From the NCBI RefSeq assembly GCF_020447265.1, contig NZ_JAJADR010000002.1, forward strand, positions 310,001-374,000: a DNA stretch of 64,000 nucleotides, given 5' to 3'. Positions 17,155 through 25,632 of the stretch are shown piece by piece (positions within the stretch are counted from its first letter, which is position 1; each line of letters begins with the position of its first letter). This stretch comes from Hymenobacter lucidus (GTDB taxonomy: Bacteria; Bacteroidota; Bacteroidia; Cytophagales; Hymenobacteraceae). The notes under the pieces were generated by a model. The model did not search any database. It was not told the origin of the DNA and saw nothing but the letters and a program-made list of their open reading frames with translations. Both the position numbers and the translations under genes were made by a program.

Positions 17155-17955
17155 TTACTTGGCCCGCCGGATGGAAATGCCGCCGTTGGTCGTTACGGCC
17201 TTCACCGACGCGCCGCCTTTGCCCAGGTTCACGGCTATTTCCCGGCCGATTTTACCCTGTACCGACGTCCCGAAATCGGTGTCGACGGCGCCGTGCTGGG
17301 TGCTGCAATACAGCTGGGCCGAGTAGTCGGCGGGCAGCTTCCAGGAGATGCCGCCGTTGCGGGTCGTTACGTCGAGGCCTTTGCCGTCCCACTTTTTGCC
17401 GGCCAGCGTGATGCTTAACCCGCCGTTCTGGGTGCGGCCCCGCACGTCGCCGCCCGAGCCCGAAATGCTGATGCCACCGTTCTGAGCCTCGAACGTGACC
17501 GGGCCGCGCACATCGTGCAGACTAATGCCACCGTTATGGGTTTTCAGGTCGAGGGCCATTTTTTCGGGCACAAAAAGCTCGTAGCTCACTGCCCAGCCGT
17601 TGTCGTCGCCGGGGCTGCTGGCCTGCAGCGTGTTGTCGGCCGTCAAAATCTGGATGCTGCCCACGCGGGCCTTGGCGGCGGCCTCATCCTCGCCCCACAC
17701 CTGCACCCGGGCCCGCACCCGCACGTCGGAGCCAGCCCAGCTTTTCACCGAGATGCCGCCGTTGCGCTGCCCGTTCACCGTCAGGGGCCCGGTTTTGGGC
17801 GCGGCCAGCACCAGGTCCCGGGTTTCGCAGTACTGCCGGCGGTTATTGTACTTGTTATTGCCCTCCTCGCAGGTCGAGGTGAAGGCCGGCACCGACTGGG
17901 CCACCGCCGTCAGGGCGCTGGCGCAAAGCACGAAAGCAGTAAGCAGGTTTTTCAT
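17155..17955 (-). CDS. Secreted DUF4097-type beta-helix protein (paralogue 3 of 3)
   Basis: 266 residues from the ATG at 17955, which starts the signal peptide MKNLLTAFVLCASALTAVAQ; the frame extends upstream without signal-like sequence. The mature part repeats NGGI turns (RNGGISVKSW, HNGGISLHDV, QNGGISISGS, RNGGISWKLP, TNGGISIRRA). It is the most diverged of the three and the one first in the direction of transcription, so the set may be read as a loose operon from this end, although a palindromic element sits before the last gene. Confidence 0.88.
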   Translation of the reverse strand: MKNLLTAFVLCASALTAVAQSVPAFTSTCEEGNNKYNNRRQYCETRDLVLAAPKTGPLTVNGQRNGGISVKSWAGSDVRVRARVQVWGEDEAAAKARVGSIQILTADNTLQASSPGDDNGWAVSYELFVPEKMALDLKTHNGGISLHDVRGPVTFEAQNGGISISGSGGDVRGRTQNGGLSITLAGKKWDGKGLDVTTRNGGISWKLPADYSAQLYCSTQHGAVDTDFGTSVQGKIGREIAVNLGKGGASVKAVTTNGGISIRRAK

Positions 17956-18114
17956 GGTAGAATAGGAAGGTGAGAAGTGGTTTTTCGAATGGACACGCCC
18001 GAAGCGCCAACCGCTGCACAAACAACGAACATTTTCGTACATATCACGAAATATTTCGTACTTCTTTTGCAGCAAAACTCCTTTCCAAATTGCAAAAACC
18101 TTATTTACAACTAC

Positions 18115-19032
18115 TTATTTACTAGCCAATCTTTTCGCCAGCCCCGTCAGGAAAGCCGTAATGATGGTAGCGCCGAGCCGGGCCGTCTGGTTGTCGCGGT
18201 CGAAGTTGGGGTTGAGCTCTACCAGCTCAAACAGCCGCACGGCCTCGTGGCGGCCGGCCAGAAAAGCGGCTTCCACGGCCTGGCGCGGCGTGAAGCCATC
18301 GGCGCTGGGCGCCGATACGGCCGGGGCGTAGGCTTCAGCGCAACCGTCAATATCAAAGCTCACGAAGGCTGCCCCGGCGCTGGCCGCGCGGTGCAGGGCG
18401 CGCTCCATAAACAGCGGCATGCCATCCTGCTGCATGTGGGTCAGCGGCACGATGGTGGCCTGCTGCTGGTGCAGAAAGTCGATATCCTCCTTGGTATTGA
18501 GGTTGGAGTGCAGCCCGATTTCGCTGAAGTGTGCCCCAGCCAGCACCTTTTCGCGCAGCAGCTTGCCAAACGGCGTACCGCTGCTGATGAGGCCGGGCTT
18601 GTCTTTCACGTCGGCATGGGCATCGAGGTTGATGCCGCCCACCGGCTGCCCGCCCGTGGCCTCAAACAGCCCACGCACGGTGCTGTAGGTGCCGTCGTGG
18701 CTGCCGCCCAGCACTACTACCTGCGGGTACTGTCGGAGTAGCTCGGCCAGGCGGCGGCGGATGGTGTCGTGGTTGACGGCGTGGTCGGGGTGGCTGAGGG
18801 CGAGGTTGCCGGCATCGGCGATGCGCAGCGCGGAAAGGTCCACGTTGTGCTCCAGGTTGTAGGTTTTGTGGTAGCGGCGCAACTCCCGGCGCAGGGCGTC
18901 GGGGGCGTGTACGGCCCCGGCCCGGCCGCCTTCGAGCACGGTCCCGAAATCGAGGGGCAAACCGACCAGGCAGACATCGGCCTCGGGCAGCTCGGCGGCG
19001 GGGCGGATTAATTCGCGGAGAAACGTGGGCAT
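18115..19032 (-). CDS. hutG: Formimidoylglutamase (arginase/ureohydrolase family)
   Basis: 305 residues. The ureohydrolase manganese motifs are present: GGSHDG (binding His), NLDAHADV (DAHxD) and SFDIDGCAEAYAPAVSAP (SxDxDxxxPxxxP type, slightly altered). Family members hydrolyse guanidino groups of arginine, agmatine or formimidoylglutamate. HutG is preferred because hutU lies on the same strand 5.4 kb away and because this subgroup is the one found with Bacteroidota hut genes. An agmatinase- or arginase-like role cannot be excluded from sequence alone. The start MPTFLRELIRP (19032) is chosen over an upstream frame extension. Confidence 0.8.
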   Translation of the reverse strand: MPTFLRELIRPAAELPEADVCLVGLPLDFGTVLEGGRAGAVHAPDALRRELRRYHKTYNLEHNVDLSALRIADAGNLALSHPDHAVNHDTIRRRLAELLRQYPQVVVLGGSHDGTYSTVRGLFEATGGQPVGGINLDAHADVKDKPGLISSGTPFGKLLREKVLAGAHFSEIGLHSNLNTKEDIDFLHQQQATIVPLTHMQQDGMPLFMERALHRAASAGAAFVSFDIDGCAEAYAPAVSAPSADGFTPRQAVEAAFLAGRHEAVRLFELVELNPNFDRDNQTARLGATIITAFLTGLAKRLASK

Positions 19033-19172
19033 ATTTTTTCTTGTATAACTTACCGGTGAAGGTATGTAGTTGTGGAGCAAGGCCGCTTGGCCCGCGTAAT
19101 TCCAGGCCTGGCTGGCCAGGGCGGGCAGAAGCCGAAATAAGAAGTTACAGTGGTATCCAGTAAATCGTTAGC

Positions 19173-21080
19173 ATGAAGAAATATGTACTACTGCTGGGCC
19201 TGCTCCTGGCCCTCACATCCGGCTTTACCGTGCGGGCGCAGGGAGAAAATGACGTATGGTGCTTCGGACTGCGAGCGGGGTTAAAATTTCAAAAGGGCTC
19301 GGCCGTACCCACTTACCTGGTCAGCGCCATCGAAAGCTTCGAGGCTTGTGCTTCCGTAGCCGATGCCAGTGGCAACCTGCTTTTCTATACCGATGCCACC
19401 TCCGTCTGGACCCGGCAGCACACGCTCATGGCCAATGGCACGGCGCTGGGCGGCAGCACCTCGTCCAGCCAGGGCGCGCTGATTGTGCGGGCCGTGGATT
19501 CTAGTCAGGAATACTACATTTTCACCCTCGACGACAAAGAGCACAACCTGAAGGCCGGCCTGCGCTACTCCCTGCTGCATATGGGCCTGCAAAATGGAAT
19601 GGGAGCCGTAACGCAGAAAAACCAGCCGATTGCGCTACCCGGCGGCAAGCTGCCGACCGAGCATCTGGCCGCCATTCCACAACCCAATGGCCACGACTAC
19701 TGGATTGTGGTGCATGGCTTCAACACCAACGAATTTTATGCCTACTCGCTAACCAAAGCCGGCCTAGCTGCCACGCCGGTTATTAGCGCCGTGGGGGCTG
19801 TTTTTACCTCTGTCACTACGGCTGAAACCGGGATTATGCGTTTTTCGCCCGATGGCCGGCGCCTGGCGGTTACCCGCCTCATGGGTGGTTTGGAGCTGTT
19901 TGATTTCGATGTCGCTACCGGCCAGCTAAGCAACGGGGTGGTCGTAACGGCGCCGGCTGCCAACACTCCTATTCTGCAGGGTCGCATGGTAGGGGCAGAG
20001 TTTTCGGCCGATGGCACGCTGCTCTATACCCACGAAGGGCCCAATATTCTGCAGTTCGATCTGCTGGCCGGCTCACCGGCGGCGGTGCGGGCTTCCCGGC
20101 GCCGGCTCGGCAGTATTGAGCGGCCCATCGGTGATTTTCTGCGCGGGTCGGATGGCCGTATTTACATAGCGGCCCTGTACGAGTCCGCGCTGAGTGTCAT
20201 CGAAAACCCCAACCAGGTGTTGGGGGCGCGCTTTCTTTTCCGCGGCCAGCGGCTCAACGCCTACGTTGACCCCAACAGCACAATGCCGCCCTGCTCGCAA
20301 TATGGGCTGCCCAACTACCGACTCAATCCGGTACTGGCCACCCCCGAGGTAGAAGAAGCGTTTCGGATAGTTAGCGCGCCGGGCTGCGTAGGCTCGCCCT
20401 CCTCTTTCCGGGTGGTGGGCCGCGACCCGCAGCGCACCATCAGTCGGGTTACCTGGACGTTTGCACCCGATGCTACCGTATACTCGGGACTGGCTATTGC
20501 GCCCGTATTCACGCAGCCCGGCAGCCGGGAGCTGCTGGTGGTAGTGGAGTTCACCAATGGTACCCGGCAAAGCCAGCGGCTGACGGTATCTGTGCCACCA
20601 AACGTGTCGTTTCGGCTCCGGGCCGAGAATTCTACCGGTAGCTTTGCCTGCGGCGAAAGGGAAGTGGTACTGACGGCGGAAGCCACTACGCCCGGCACCT
20701 TTCACTGGGCCGATTCGCCTACTACCGAGCCGGTACGCCGTATTACGGCGCCCGGCCTGTATCGGGTCCGCTTCGAGTCGGAAGCCGGCTGTGCAGCCCT
20801 CGACTCCATTGTGGTAGCGCCCCCGTCCGGCACCTGCACGCTGCCCAACATCATTACGCCCAACGGCGACGACGCCAACCAGCGGTTTGTGCTGACGGGC
20901 TACGAAGCCGGCCACTGGGCCATTACGGTGTATAACCGCTGGGGCCGCGCCGTTTATGAGCAGGTAGGCTACCAGAACGATTGGCAGGCCGACAACCAGC
21001 CGGCCGGCGTGTATTACTATCAGCTGCGCCACCTCACCACCAACGAGCGGCTGAAGGGCTGGGTAGAAGTAGTGCGCTGA
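19173..21080 (+). CDS. Large secreted protein with gliding-motility (CHU_C) C-terminal sorting domain
   Basis: 635 residues with a signal peptide (MKKYVLLLGLLLALTSGFTVRAQ). Residues 25-400 are beta-propeller-like, with repeated SPDGRRLAVTR, FSADGTLLYT and GSDGRIYIA blades. Then come one or two Ig/PKD-like domains (about 400-550). The end, PNIITPNGDDANQRFVL to GWVEVVR, is the gliding motility-associated C-terminal (type B) domain that directs export through the type IX secretion system. The protein should therefore reach the cell surface or medium. It is a single-gene unit; the next gene begins 62 bp later. Confidence 0.92.
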   Translation: MKKYVLLLGLLLALTSGFTVRAQGENDVWCFGLRAGLKFQKGSAVPTYLVSAIESFEACASVADASGNLLFYTDATSVWTRQHTLMANGTALGGSTSSSQGALIVRAVDSSQEYYIFTLDDKEHNLKAGLRYSLLHMGLQNGMGAVTQKNQPIALPGGKLPTEHLAAIPQPNGHDYWIVVHGFNTNEFYAYSLTKAGLAATPVISAVGAVFTSVTTAETGIMRFSPDGRRLAVTRLMGGLELFDFDVATGQLSNGVVVTAPAANTPILQGRMVGAEFSADGTLLYTHEGPNILQFDLLAGSPAAVRASRRRLGSIERPIGDFLRGSDGRIYIAALYESALSVIENPNQVLGARFLFRGQRLNAYVDPNSTMPPCSQYGLPNYRLNPVLATPEVEEAFRIVSAPGCVGSPSSFRVVGRDPQRTISRVTWTFAPDATVYSGLAIAPVFTQPGSRELLVVVEFTNGTRQSQRLTVSVPPNVSFRLRAENSTGSFACGEREVVLTAEATTPGTFHWADSPTTEPVRRITAPGLYRVRFESEAGCAALDSIVVAPPSGTCTLPNIITPNGDDANQRFVLTGYEAGHWAITVYNRWGRAVYEQVGYQNDWQADNQPAGVYYYQLRHLTTNERLKGWVEVVR

Positions 21081-21142
21081 AGCCCGGCGCCGGCGCCAAA
21101 GACGGCCGCTTTTCGCCAACGGGTTTTCTCGTAGCTTGCCGT

Positions 21143-21595
21143 ATGATCTGTCGTTTTCTCGCTTTAGCAACTGCGCTGCTTCTCCTCGGGGCGGCTCCCG
21201 TAGCCGCCCAGCAGCGCCCCGCCGCCAAGCCTGCGGTGGTGGCACCCTCGTTTTTCACGTCCTACACCTACCTCTCCTACTCGGTGCTCGACAAGGGCAC
21301 CAGCGCCAAGCCCATGGCGGCCCAGGGCGTGGGCGGCACCCTCACGCTGCACCCCGACGGCACTTACCAGAAACGGCTGCAGCTCTCGGGCAACGGCGGC
21401 GTGATGAACTTCAGCCAGGACGGCCGCTTCACCTTTTCCGGCGACCAAATCACGTTCAGCTACACCGACAGCAAAGGCCAGGCCCGCACCGACCAGGGCT
21501 CGTTCCGGTTTCAGCCCAAGGCCCGCACCCTCACGCTCACCCTCATCGGCTACCCCACCGGCAACCAGGGCATCTACACGCTGCGGGCCGATTGA
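21143..21595 (+). CDS. Small secreted protein, lipocalin-like pattern, unknown function
   Basis: 150 residues with a signal peptide ending VAAQ. The mature chain is a run of beta strands with ligand-barrel-like features: GGTLTLHPDGTYQKRLQL, FSQDGRFTFSGDQITFSY, GSFRFQPKARTLTLTL. The pattern resembles lipocalin-like 'DGTY' domains common in Bacteroidota, whose ligands are unknown. The ATG at 21143 opens the signal peptide. Confidence 0.72.
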   Translation: MICRFLALATALLLLGAAPVAAQQRPAAKPAVVAPSFFTSYTYLSYSVLDKGTSAKPMAAQGVGGTLTLHPDGTYQKRLQLSGNGGVMNFSQDGRFTFSGDQITFSYTDSKGQARTDQGSFRFQPKARTLTLTLIGYPTGNQGIYTLRAD

Positions 21596-21639
21596 GATTT
21601 TCCGGCAACTAGTCAGTACTTGAATTTACCCTATCGGTA

Positions 21640-22041
21640 ATGACCAGATCTACTTATTTACTACTCCTGCTATTGCTTAGCTCCGCCTGTACTGAGAAGA
21701 GAAGCGCTTTTGAGACGGTCTTAACAAGTGACCGGAACTGCTGGGGTTATATTTCACACCCTCGTAAGGGAGAGAAAATAAAAAGAGAGCAATACTTAAG
21801 CTGCACCAGATTTCTTGAGGACGGGACGTGGCTGGCTTTCGATGTGGTGGAGAACCGCCTGAAAGAGCCCTTTAATCTTGAGGGAGATTTTCCTAACGAG
21901 GGCAAATGGAGCTTTTCCGACGATAGCCTTTTTACAGCGGCCGGCCACCACTTTAAATTGATTCGGCACACTGCCGACACGATAGTGGTGGCTAACCTGG
22001 ATCAAAAGAACTACATCCAGAACTTCGTCCGCCTCCAATAG
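21640..22041 (+). CDS. Small lipoprotein, unknown function
   Basis: 133 residues starting MTRSTYLLLLLLLSSAC, a lipoprotein signal with the modified Cys at 17. The mature part has a WxxxDDSLFTAAGHHFKL segment and looks like a small single beta domain, again of the lipocalin-like type seen in the preceding gene. GC content is lower than the neighbours. No family name can be assigned. Confidence 0.7.
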   Translation: MTRSTYLLLLLLLSSACTEKRSAFETVLTSDRNCWGYISHPRKGEKIKREQYLSCTRFLEDGTWLAFDVVENRLKEPFNLEGDFPNEGKWSFSDDSLFTAAGHHFKLIRHTADTIVVANLDQKNYIQNFVRLQ

Positions 22042-22103
22042 TGCTTCGGCAACAGGTACCGCGTTGCGCGGGCCAGCCCTACCGGATATAGCGTAACCAC
22101 CAA

Positions 22104-22134
22104 TTGCGCCCCGCCGGCCTTTCTGCTAACTTGC
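22104..22134 (+). promoter_or_regulatory. Possible promoter for yebC
   Basis: TTG at 22104-22106 and TAACTTGC at 22127-22134 are separated by 20 bases, close to the Bacteroidota -33/-7 arrangement (TTG, 19-21 bases, TAnnTTTG). The yebC start is 68 bp downstream. Confidence 0.45.
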
Positions 22135-22201
22135 CGCCCCTTTCCGGGCTTCGGCCCGCCTAACCCCACTCACTACATCACCATTTCACTAATTCACATA
22201 A

Positions 22202-22936
22202 ATGGGAAGAGCATTTGAATTCCGCAAAGGCCGGAAGATGAAGCGCTGGGACAAGATGTCCAAGGACTTTACCCGCATCGGCCGCGAAATCGTGATGGCC
22301 GTGAAGGAAGGTGGCACCAATCCCGATGCCAACTCCCGCCTGCGCACGGCCATGCAGAACGCCAAGGGCGTAAACATGCCCAAGGACCGCGTGGAAGCCG
22401 CCATCAAACGGGCTAGCAGCAAGGAGGAAAAAGACTACCAGGAAGTGGTGTACGAGGGCTACGCGCCCCACGGCGTGGCCGTAGTCATCGAAACCGCTAC
22501 CGACAACCCGACCCGCACCGTAGCCAACGTGCGCATGTACTTCAACCGGGGCAACGGCGCCTTAGGCACCGCTGGCTCCAGTGACTACACTTTCACCCGC
22601 AAGGGCGTGTTCCGCCTCGCCGCCGAAGGCCTCGACCTCGACGAGCTGGAGCTGGAGCTCATTGACGCCGGCGCTGAGGACGTGTATGCCGACCAGGAAG
22701 AAGATGAGCACGGCGCAGTAAAGGACTTCATCGTGGTAGAAACCGCCTTCACCGACTTCGGCCAGATGCAGAAAGCCCTGGAAGAAAAGCACCTCAACGT
22801 GGTGTCGGCGAATCTGCAGCGTGTGCCCAACACTACTGTGAGCCTCGACGGCGAGCAGCTGGAAGAGGTAATGAACCTGATTGAGAAGTTCGAAGAGGAC
22901 GACGACGTGCAGGCCGTGTACCACACGCTGGGCTAG
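22202..22936 (+). CDS. yebC: YebC/PmpR (TACO1) family protein
   Basis: 244 residues. The family signature is clear: MGRAFEFRKGRKMKRWDKMSK at the start, DKMSKDFTRIGREI, then NSRLRTAMQNAKGVNMPKD, and GYAPHGVAVVIETATDN. The three-domain layout and length are normal. Members were first described as transcription regulators and more recently shown to help ribosomes at polyproline-type stalls; which applies here is not shown. Transcribed alone with a GC-rich hairpin about 45 bp after the stop. Confidence 0.95.
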   Translation: MGRAFEFRKGRKMKRWDKMSKDFTRIGREIVMAVKEGGTNPDANSRLRTAMQNAKGVNMPKDRVEAAIKRASSKEEKDYQEVVYEGYAPHGVAVVIETATDNPTRTVANVRMYFNRGNGALGTAGSSDYTFTRKGVFRLAAEGLDLDELELELIDAGAEDVYADQEEDEHGAVKDFIVVETAFTDFGQMQKALEEKHLNVVSANLQRVPNTTVSLDGEQLEEVMNLIEKFEEDDDVQAVYHTLG

Positions 22937-22979
22937 ACCACGGATTCCTCGAATTTTGTGGCCGACCAGCAACGTACAG

Positions 22980-23015
22980 ACGCGGGCCGCTCCGGTTGGG
23001 GCGGCCCGCGCTTGG
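22980..23015 (+). terminator. GC-rich hairpin after yebC
   Basis: Stem GCGGGCCGC/GCGGCCCGC with a short loop, followed by GCTTGGTTTC. The T-tract is weak, so terminator function is likely but not certain. Confidence 0.55.
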
Positions 23016-23075
23016 TTTCAGCCAGTGCCCGACGCTATTCAGATTTTCATTGTATAGCTGATATCTGTTCGACCG

Positions 23076-23624
23076 ATGCTCTTTATTCTGCTGGCTGCGC
23101 TTTCGGCTTATCTGCTTCTTGGCATTGCTTACTTCGGCTTCCGGCGGTCCGGCTACTCCCAGCTGCGCCATACCATCAGTGAGCTGGGCGAAGCGGGGGC
23201 GCGTCACCAAAGAGCCGTCAGCTGGGGGGTGTTTTTTCCGGTGGGTGCGGGCCTGCTACTGCTGGCCACCTGCTGCGCCGATACCCAGGCCCTGCACGGC
23301 TTGCTCCTGTGCCTGGGTGCCGGCTATGTGGTAGCGGCTGTGTTTCCCTGCGACCCCGGCTCCCCCTCCAGTGGCTCGCTCCGGCAGGCAATACACAACC
23401 TGGGCGGGGCCCTGGAATACGTTGGCGGCATCTATTTTCTGTACCAGGCGCAAAACGGGCTCTTCCTGCATGAAACCATTGGCCCGCAGGCGCAGCTGGC
23501 CGTGCTGGGCGGCTGCGTGGTGGCCACCTCTTTTCCGGATTTTCCGCTTCGCGGCCTGGCCCAGCGCGTGGCCGAGCTATTTTTGTTTGGGCAAGCCCTG
23601 TGGCTCAGCAGCCAGCTGCCCTGA
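23076..23624 (+). CDS. DUF998-type membrane protein
   Basis: 182 residues with about six hydrophobic segments. Family features are the ISELGEAGARHQR loop after the first helix, VFPCDPG in the middle, and AIHNLGGALEYVGG. DUF998 proteins are integral membrane proteins of unknown activity. The stop is 50 bp before the next gene on the same strand, so the two could be cotranscribed. Confidence 0.82.
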   Translation: MLFILLAALSAYLLLGIAYFGFRRSGYSQLRHTISELGEAGARHQRAVSWGVFFPVGAGLLLLATCCADTQALHGLLLCLGAGYVVAAVFPCDPGSPSSGSLRQAIHNLGGALEYVGGIYFLYQAQNGLFLHETIGPQAQLAVLGGCVVATSFPDFPLRGLAQRVAELFLFGQALWLSSQLP

Positions 23625-23673
23625 CCAACACATGTTAACTACGCTCCTTATCCCACTGCCTTCTTCCCTCAGT

Positions 23674-24738
23674 ATGAAAGTATTGCTCACCTGCCTGCTG
23701 CTTTTCCTGGGGTTCAACAGCCTGGCCCAACAAGCCGAATTGCAAGCCCTGCTCAACAAGGAAAACGTCACTGGCATGCAGCTGGTGTATACCAAAAAGG
23801 GCGAAACCAAGCAGTACAGCCTGGGTTTGCGCAAGGCCGGCACCCAACAGGCCGTGGCAGCCACTACTACCTTCCAGGCCGCTTCGCTGGGCAAAGTAGT
23901 GCTGGCCTACACCGCCCTACGCCTGGTAGACCAAGGCCAACTCGACCTCGACAAGCCCCTGCTGACGTATGCCCCGTATCCTCGCCTTGCGCAAGAGCCC
24001 CGGGCCGCTACCATCACGGCGCGCATGGTGCTGGGCCACACCACCGGCCTGCCCAACTGGGCCGGCTACCCGCTGGCCGAAAGCTGGAAAACCTCGAAGC
24101 TCACCCTGAATTTTGCGCCCGATAGCTGCTGGAGCTACTCGGGCGAAGGCTACGTGTGGCTGCAGCGCACCCTGGAGCACATCACCGGCCAAACGCTGGA
24201 GCAGCTGGCACAACGGGAAGTATTCGGGCCGCTGAAAATGCCCGGCAGCAGCTTTATCTGGCAGGCACGTTTTGCCGCCAACGCCGCTTTCGGCCACGAC
24301 AAAGCCGGTAAGCCCACCGAAATCAAGCAGTTCACGGAGCCCAACGGCGGCTTTAGCCTGCTCACGAATGCGGCCGACTACAGCCGGTTTCTGCAAGCAC
24401 TGATGAGCGGCCGAGGCCTGAAACCCGCCACGGCCAAGCTGCTCACTACGCCCGCCACTGCCGCTACCCGCTGCACCACGCCCGTCACCGCTACCGATGC
24501 CAATATTGCCTGGGCCTGGGGTGTGGGCCTGGCTACCACCAGCCACGGCCCTGCCCAGTGGCACTGGGGCGACAACGGCGACTTCCGCGGCTTCTTCATG
24601 ACCTTTCCCGACACCAAGGAAACCCTGCTCTTCCTCACCAACAGCGCCAACGGCCTCAACATCACCGACGAAATCCTGCGTCTGTTCGTAGGCCCCGGCC
24701 AGTACCAGGCCATGCAGTGGCTAGCCGAGGAAAAGTAG
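23674..24738 (+). CDS. Serine hydrolase of the beta-lactamase/penicillin-binding (class C-like) family
   Basis: 354 residues with a signal peptide (MKVLLTCLLLFLGFNSLAQ). The active-site SxxK is SLGK (S71, K74); the second motif is YSGEGY, where YxN is expected but GY follows as in many esterase-type members; the third is WHWGDNG, an HxG equivalent. Such exported enzymes act as D-peptidases or esterases rather than true lactamases. An ATG at 23632 would extend the N-terminus but hides the signal peptide, so 23674 is preferred. Confidence 0.9.
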   Translation: MKVLLTCLLLFLGFNSLAQQAELQALLNKENVTGMQLVYTKKGETKQYSLGLRKAGTQQAVAATTTFQAASLGKVVLAYTALRLVDQGQLDLDKPLLTYAPYPRLAQEPRAATITARMVLGHTTGLPNWAGYPLAESWKTSKLTLNFAPDSCWSYSGEGYVWLQRTLEHITGQTLEQLAQREVFGPLKMPGSSFIWQARFAANAAFGHDKAGKPTEIKQFTEPNGGFSLLTNAADYSRFLQALMSGRGLKPATAKLLTTPATAATRCTTPVTATDANIAWAWGVGLATTSHGPAQWHWGDNGDFRGFFMTFPDTKETLLFLTNSANGLNITDEILRLFVGPGQYQAMQWLAEEK

Positions 24739-24742
24739 CCCC

Positions 24743-24825
24743 GTAGCGCGAACTTTGTAGTTCGCGTACCAGAACGACAATCGTTTTATCGGCGTGGGGC
24801 ACGCGAACTACAAAGTTCGCGCTAC
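24743..24825. repeat. Perfect 25-bp inverted repeat between genes
   Basis: Arms 24743-24767 and 24801-24825 are exact complements (arm begins GTAGCGCGAACTTTGTAGTT). The loop is 33 bp. Each arm is itself partly palindromic (GCGAACT...AGTTCGC). It lies 5 bp after the serine-hydrolase stop and could end transcription, but the form is that of a mobile palindromic element. Confidence 0.85.
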
Positions 24826-24852
24826 TGGCGCGCTTACTCCTTTACCAGTACC

Positions 24853-25503
24853 ATGTTTGAAGAACACCCCGAACCCGAAGCCGCCGCAGCCGAAATAACC
24901 CACCGCCACTTTATGGTGCATAAGCCCTGGGGTTACATGAGCCAGTTTGTGTGCGAGCTGAAAAAGAAAAAGCTGCTGGGCCTGCTCCACGACTTCCCGG
25001 CCGGCACCATGTCCATCGGCCGCCTCGACGAAGCCAGTGAAGGCCTGCTGCTGCTCACCACCGACGGCAAAGTAAGTGAGCGGGTGCGCGACAAAAAGGT
25101 GGAAAAGGAATACTACGCCCAGGTCGACGGCCTCATTACCGACGAAGCCGTGGCCCAGATGCAGCAAGGCGTCGAAATCGGGCTGCACGGCGAGAAGTAC
25201 CAGACCCTGCCCTGCCAGGCCTTCCGCCTCGAAAACGCCCCCACGTTTGGCGACCGGGGCCGCAAAATCCGCGACGACCGGCACGGGCCCACCAGCTGGG
25301 TGTCCATCATCGTGACCGAGGGCAAGTTCCGGCAGGTGCGCAAGATGACGGCCGCTGTGGGCTTTCCTACCCTGCGCCTGGTGCGGGTGCGCATCGGCGG
25401 CATCGAGCTGGGCAGTCTGGCGGCCGGGGAGGTGCGGGAAGTGGCGGGCTTCTTTCCCCTGGCCGCCGAGCGGCGGGCCGTGGCCCCCGCCGTAGCCGGG
25501 TAA
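24853..25503 (+). CDS. RNA pseudouridine synthase, RluE/RsuA type without S4 domain
   Basis: 216 residues. The catalytic motif GRLDEASEGLLLLT carries the Asp (D59) used to isomerise uridine in rRNA. Other family blocks are HKPWGYMSQF and EGKFRQVRKMTAAVGFPTLRLVR. There is no N-terminal S4 RNA-binding domain, as in RluE, whose target in E. coli is 23S rRNA U2457. The exact target here is inferred from that likeness. Single-gene unit after the inverted repeat. Confidence 0.9.
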   Translation: MFEEHPEPEAAAAEITHRHFMVHKPWGYMSQFVCELKKKKLLGLLHDFPAGTMSIGRLDEASEGLLLLTTDGKVSERVRDKKVEKEYYAQVDGLITDEAVAQMQQGVEIGLHGEKYQTLPCQAFRLENAPTFGDRGRKIRDDRHGPTSWVSIIVTEGKFRQVRKMTAAVGFPTLRLVRVRIGGIELGSLAAGEVREVAGFFPLAAERRAVAPAVAG

Positions 25504-25632
25504 GTCCAACTACCTTGGGTAAGGCCGGATTTATCGGTAGGTTTAACTTCCCGGCAAGCGCGGAATGCTGCTCTGTTTTCCCCGCCTACCCTCCTACCCC
25601 TTACCCTCCTAAACTCCCTCCTTCCCACGCTC

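Noticed and set aside
21132..21139. TAGCTTGC as a promoter for the 21143 gene
   Set aside because: It lies only 3 bp before the start codon, so a transcript from it would begin inside the gene.
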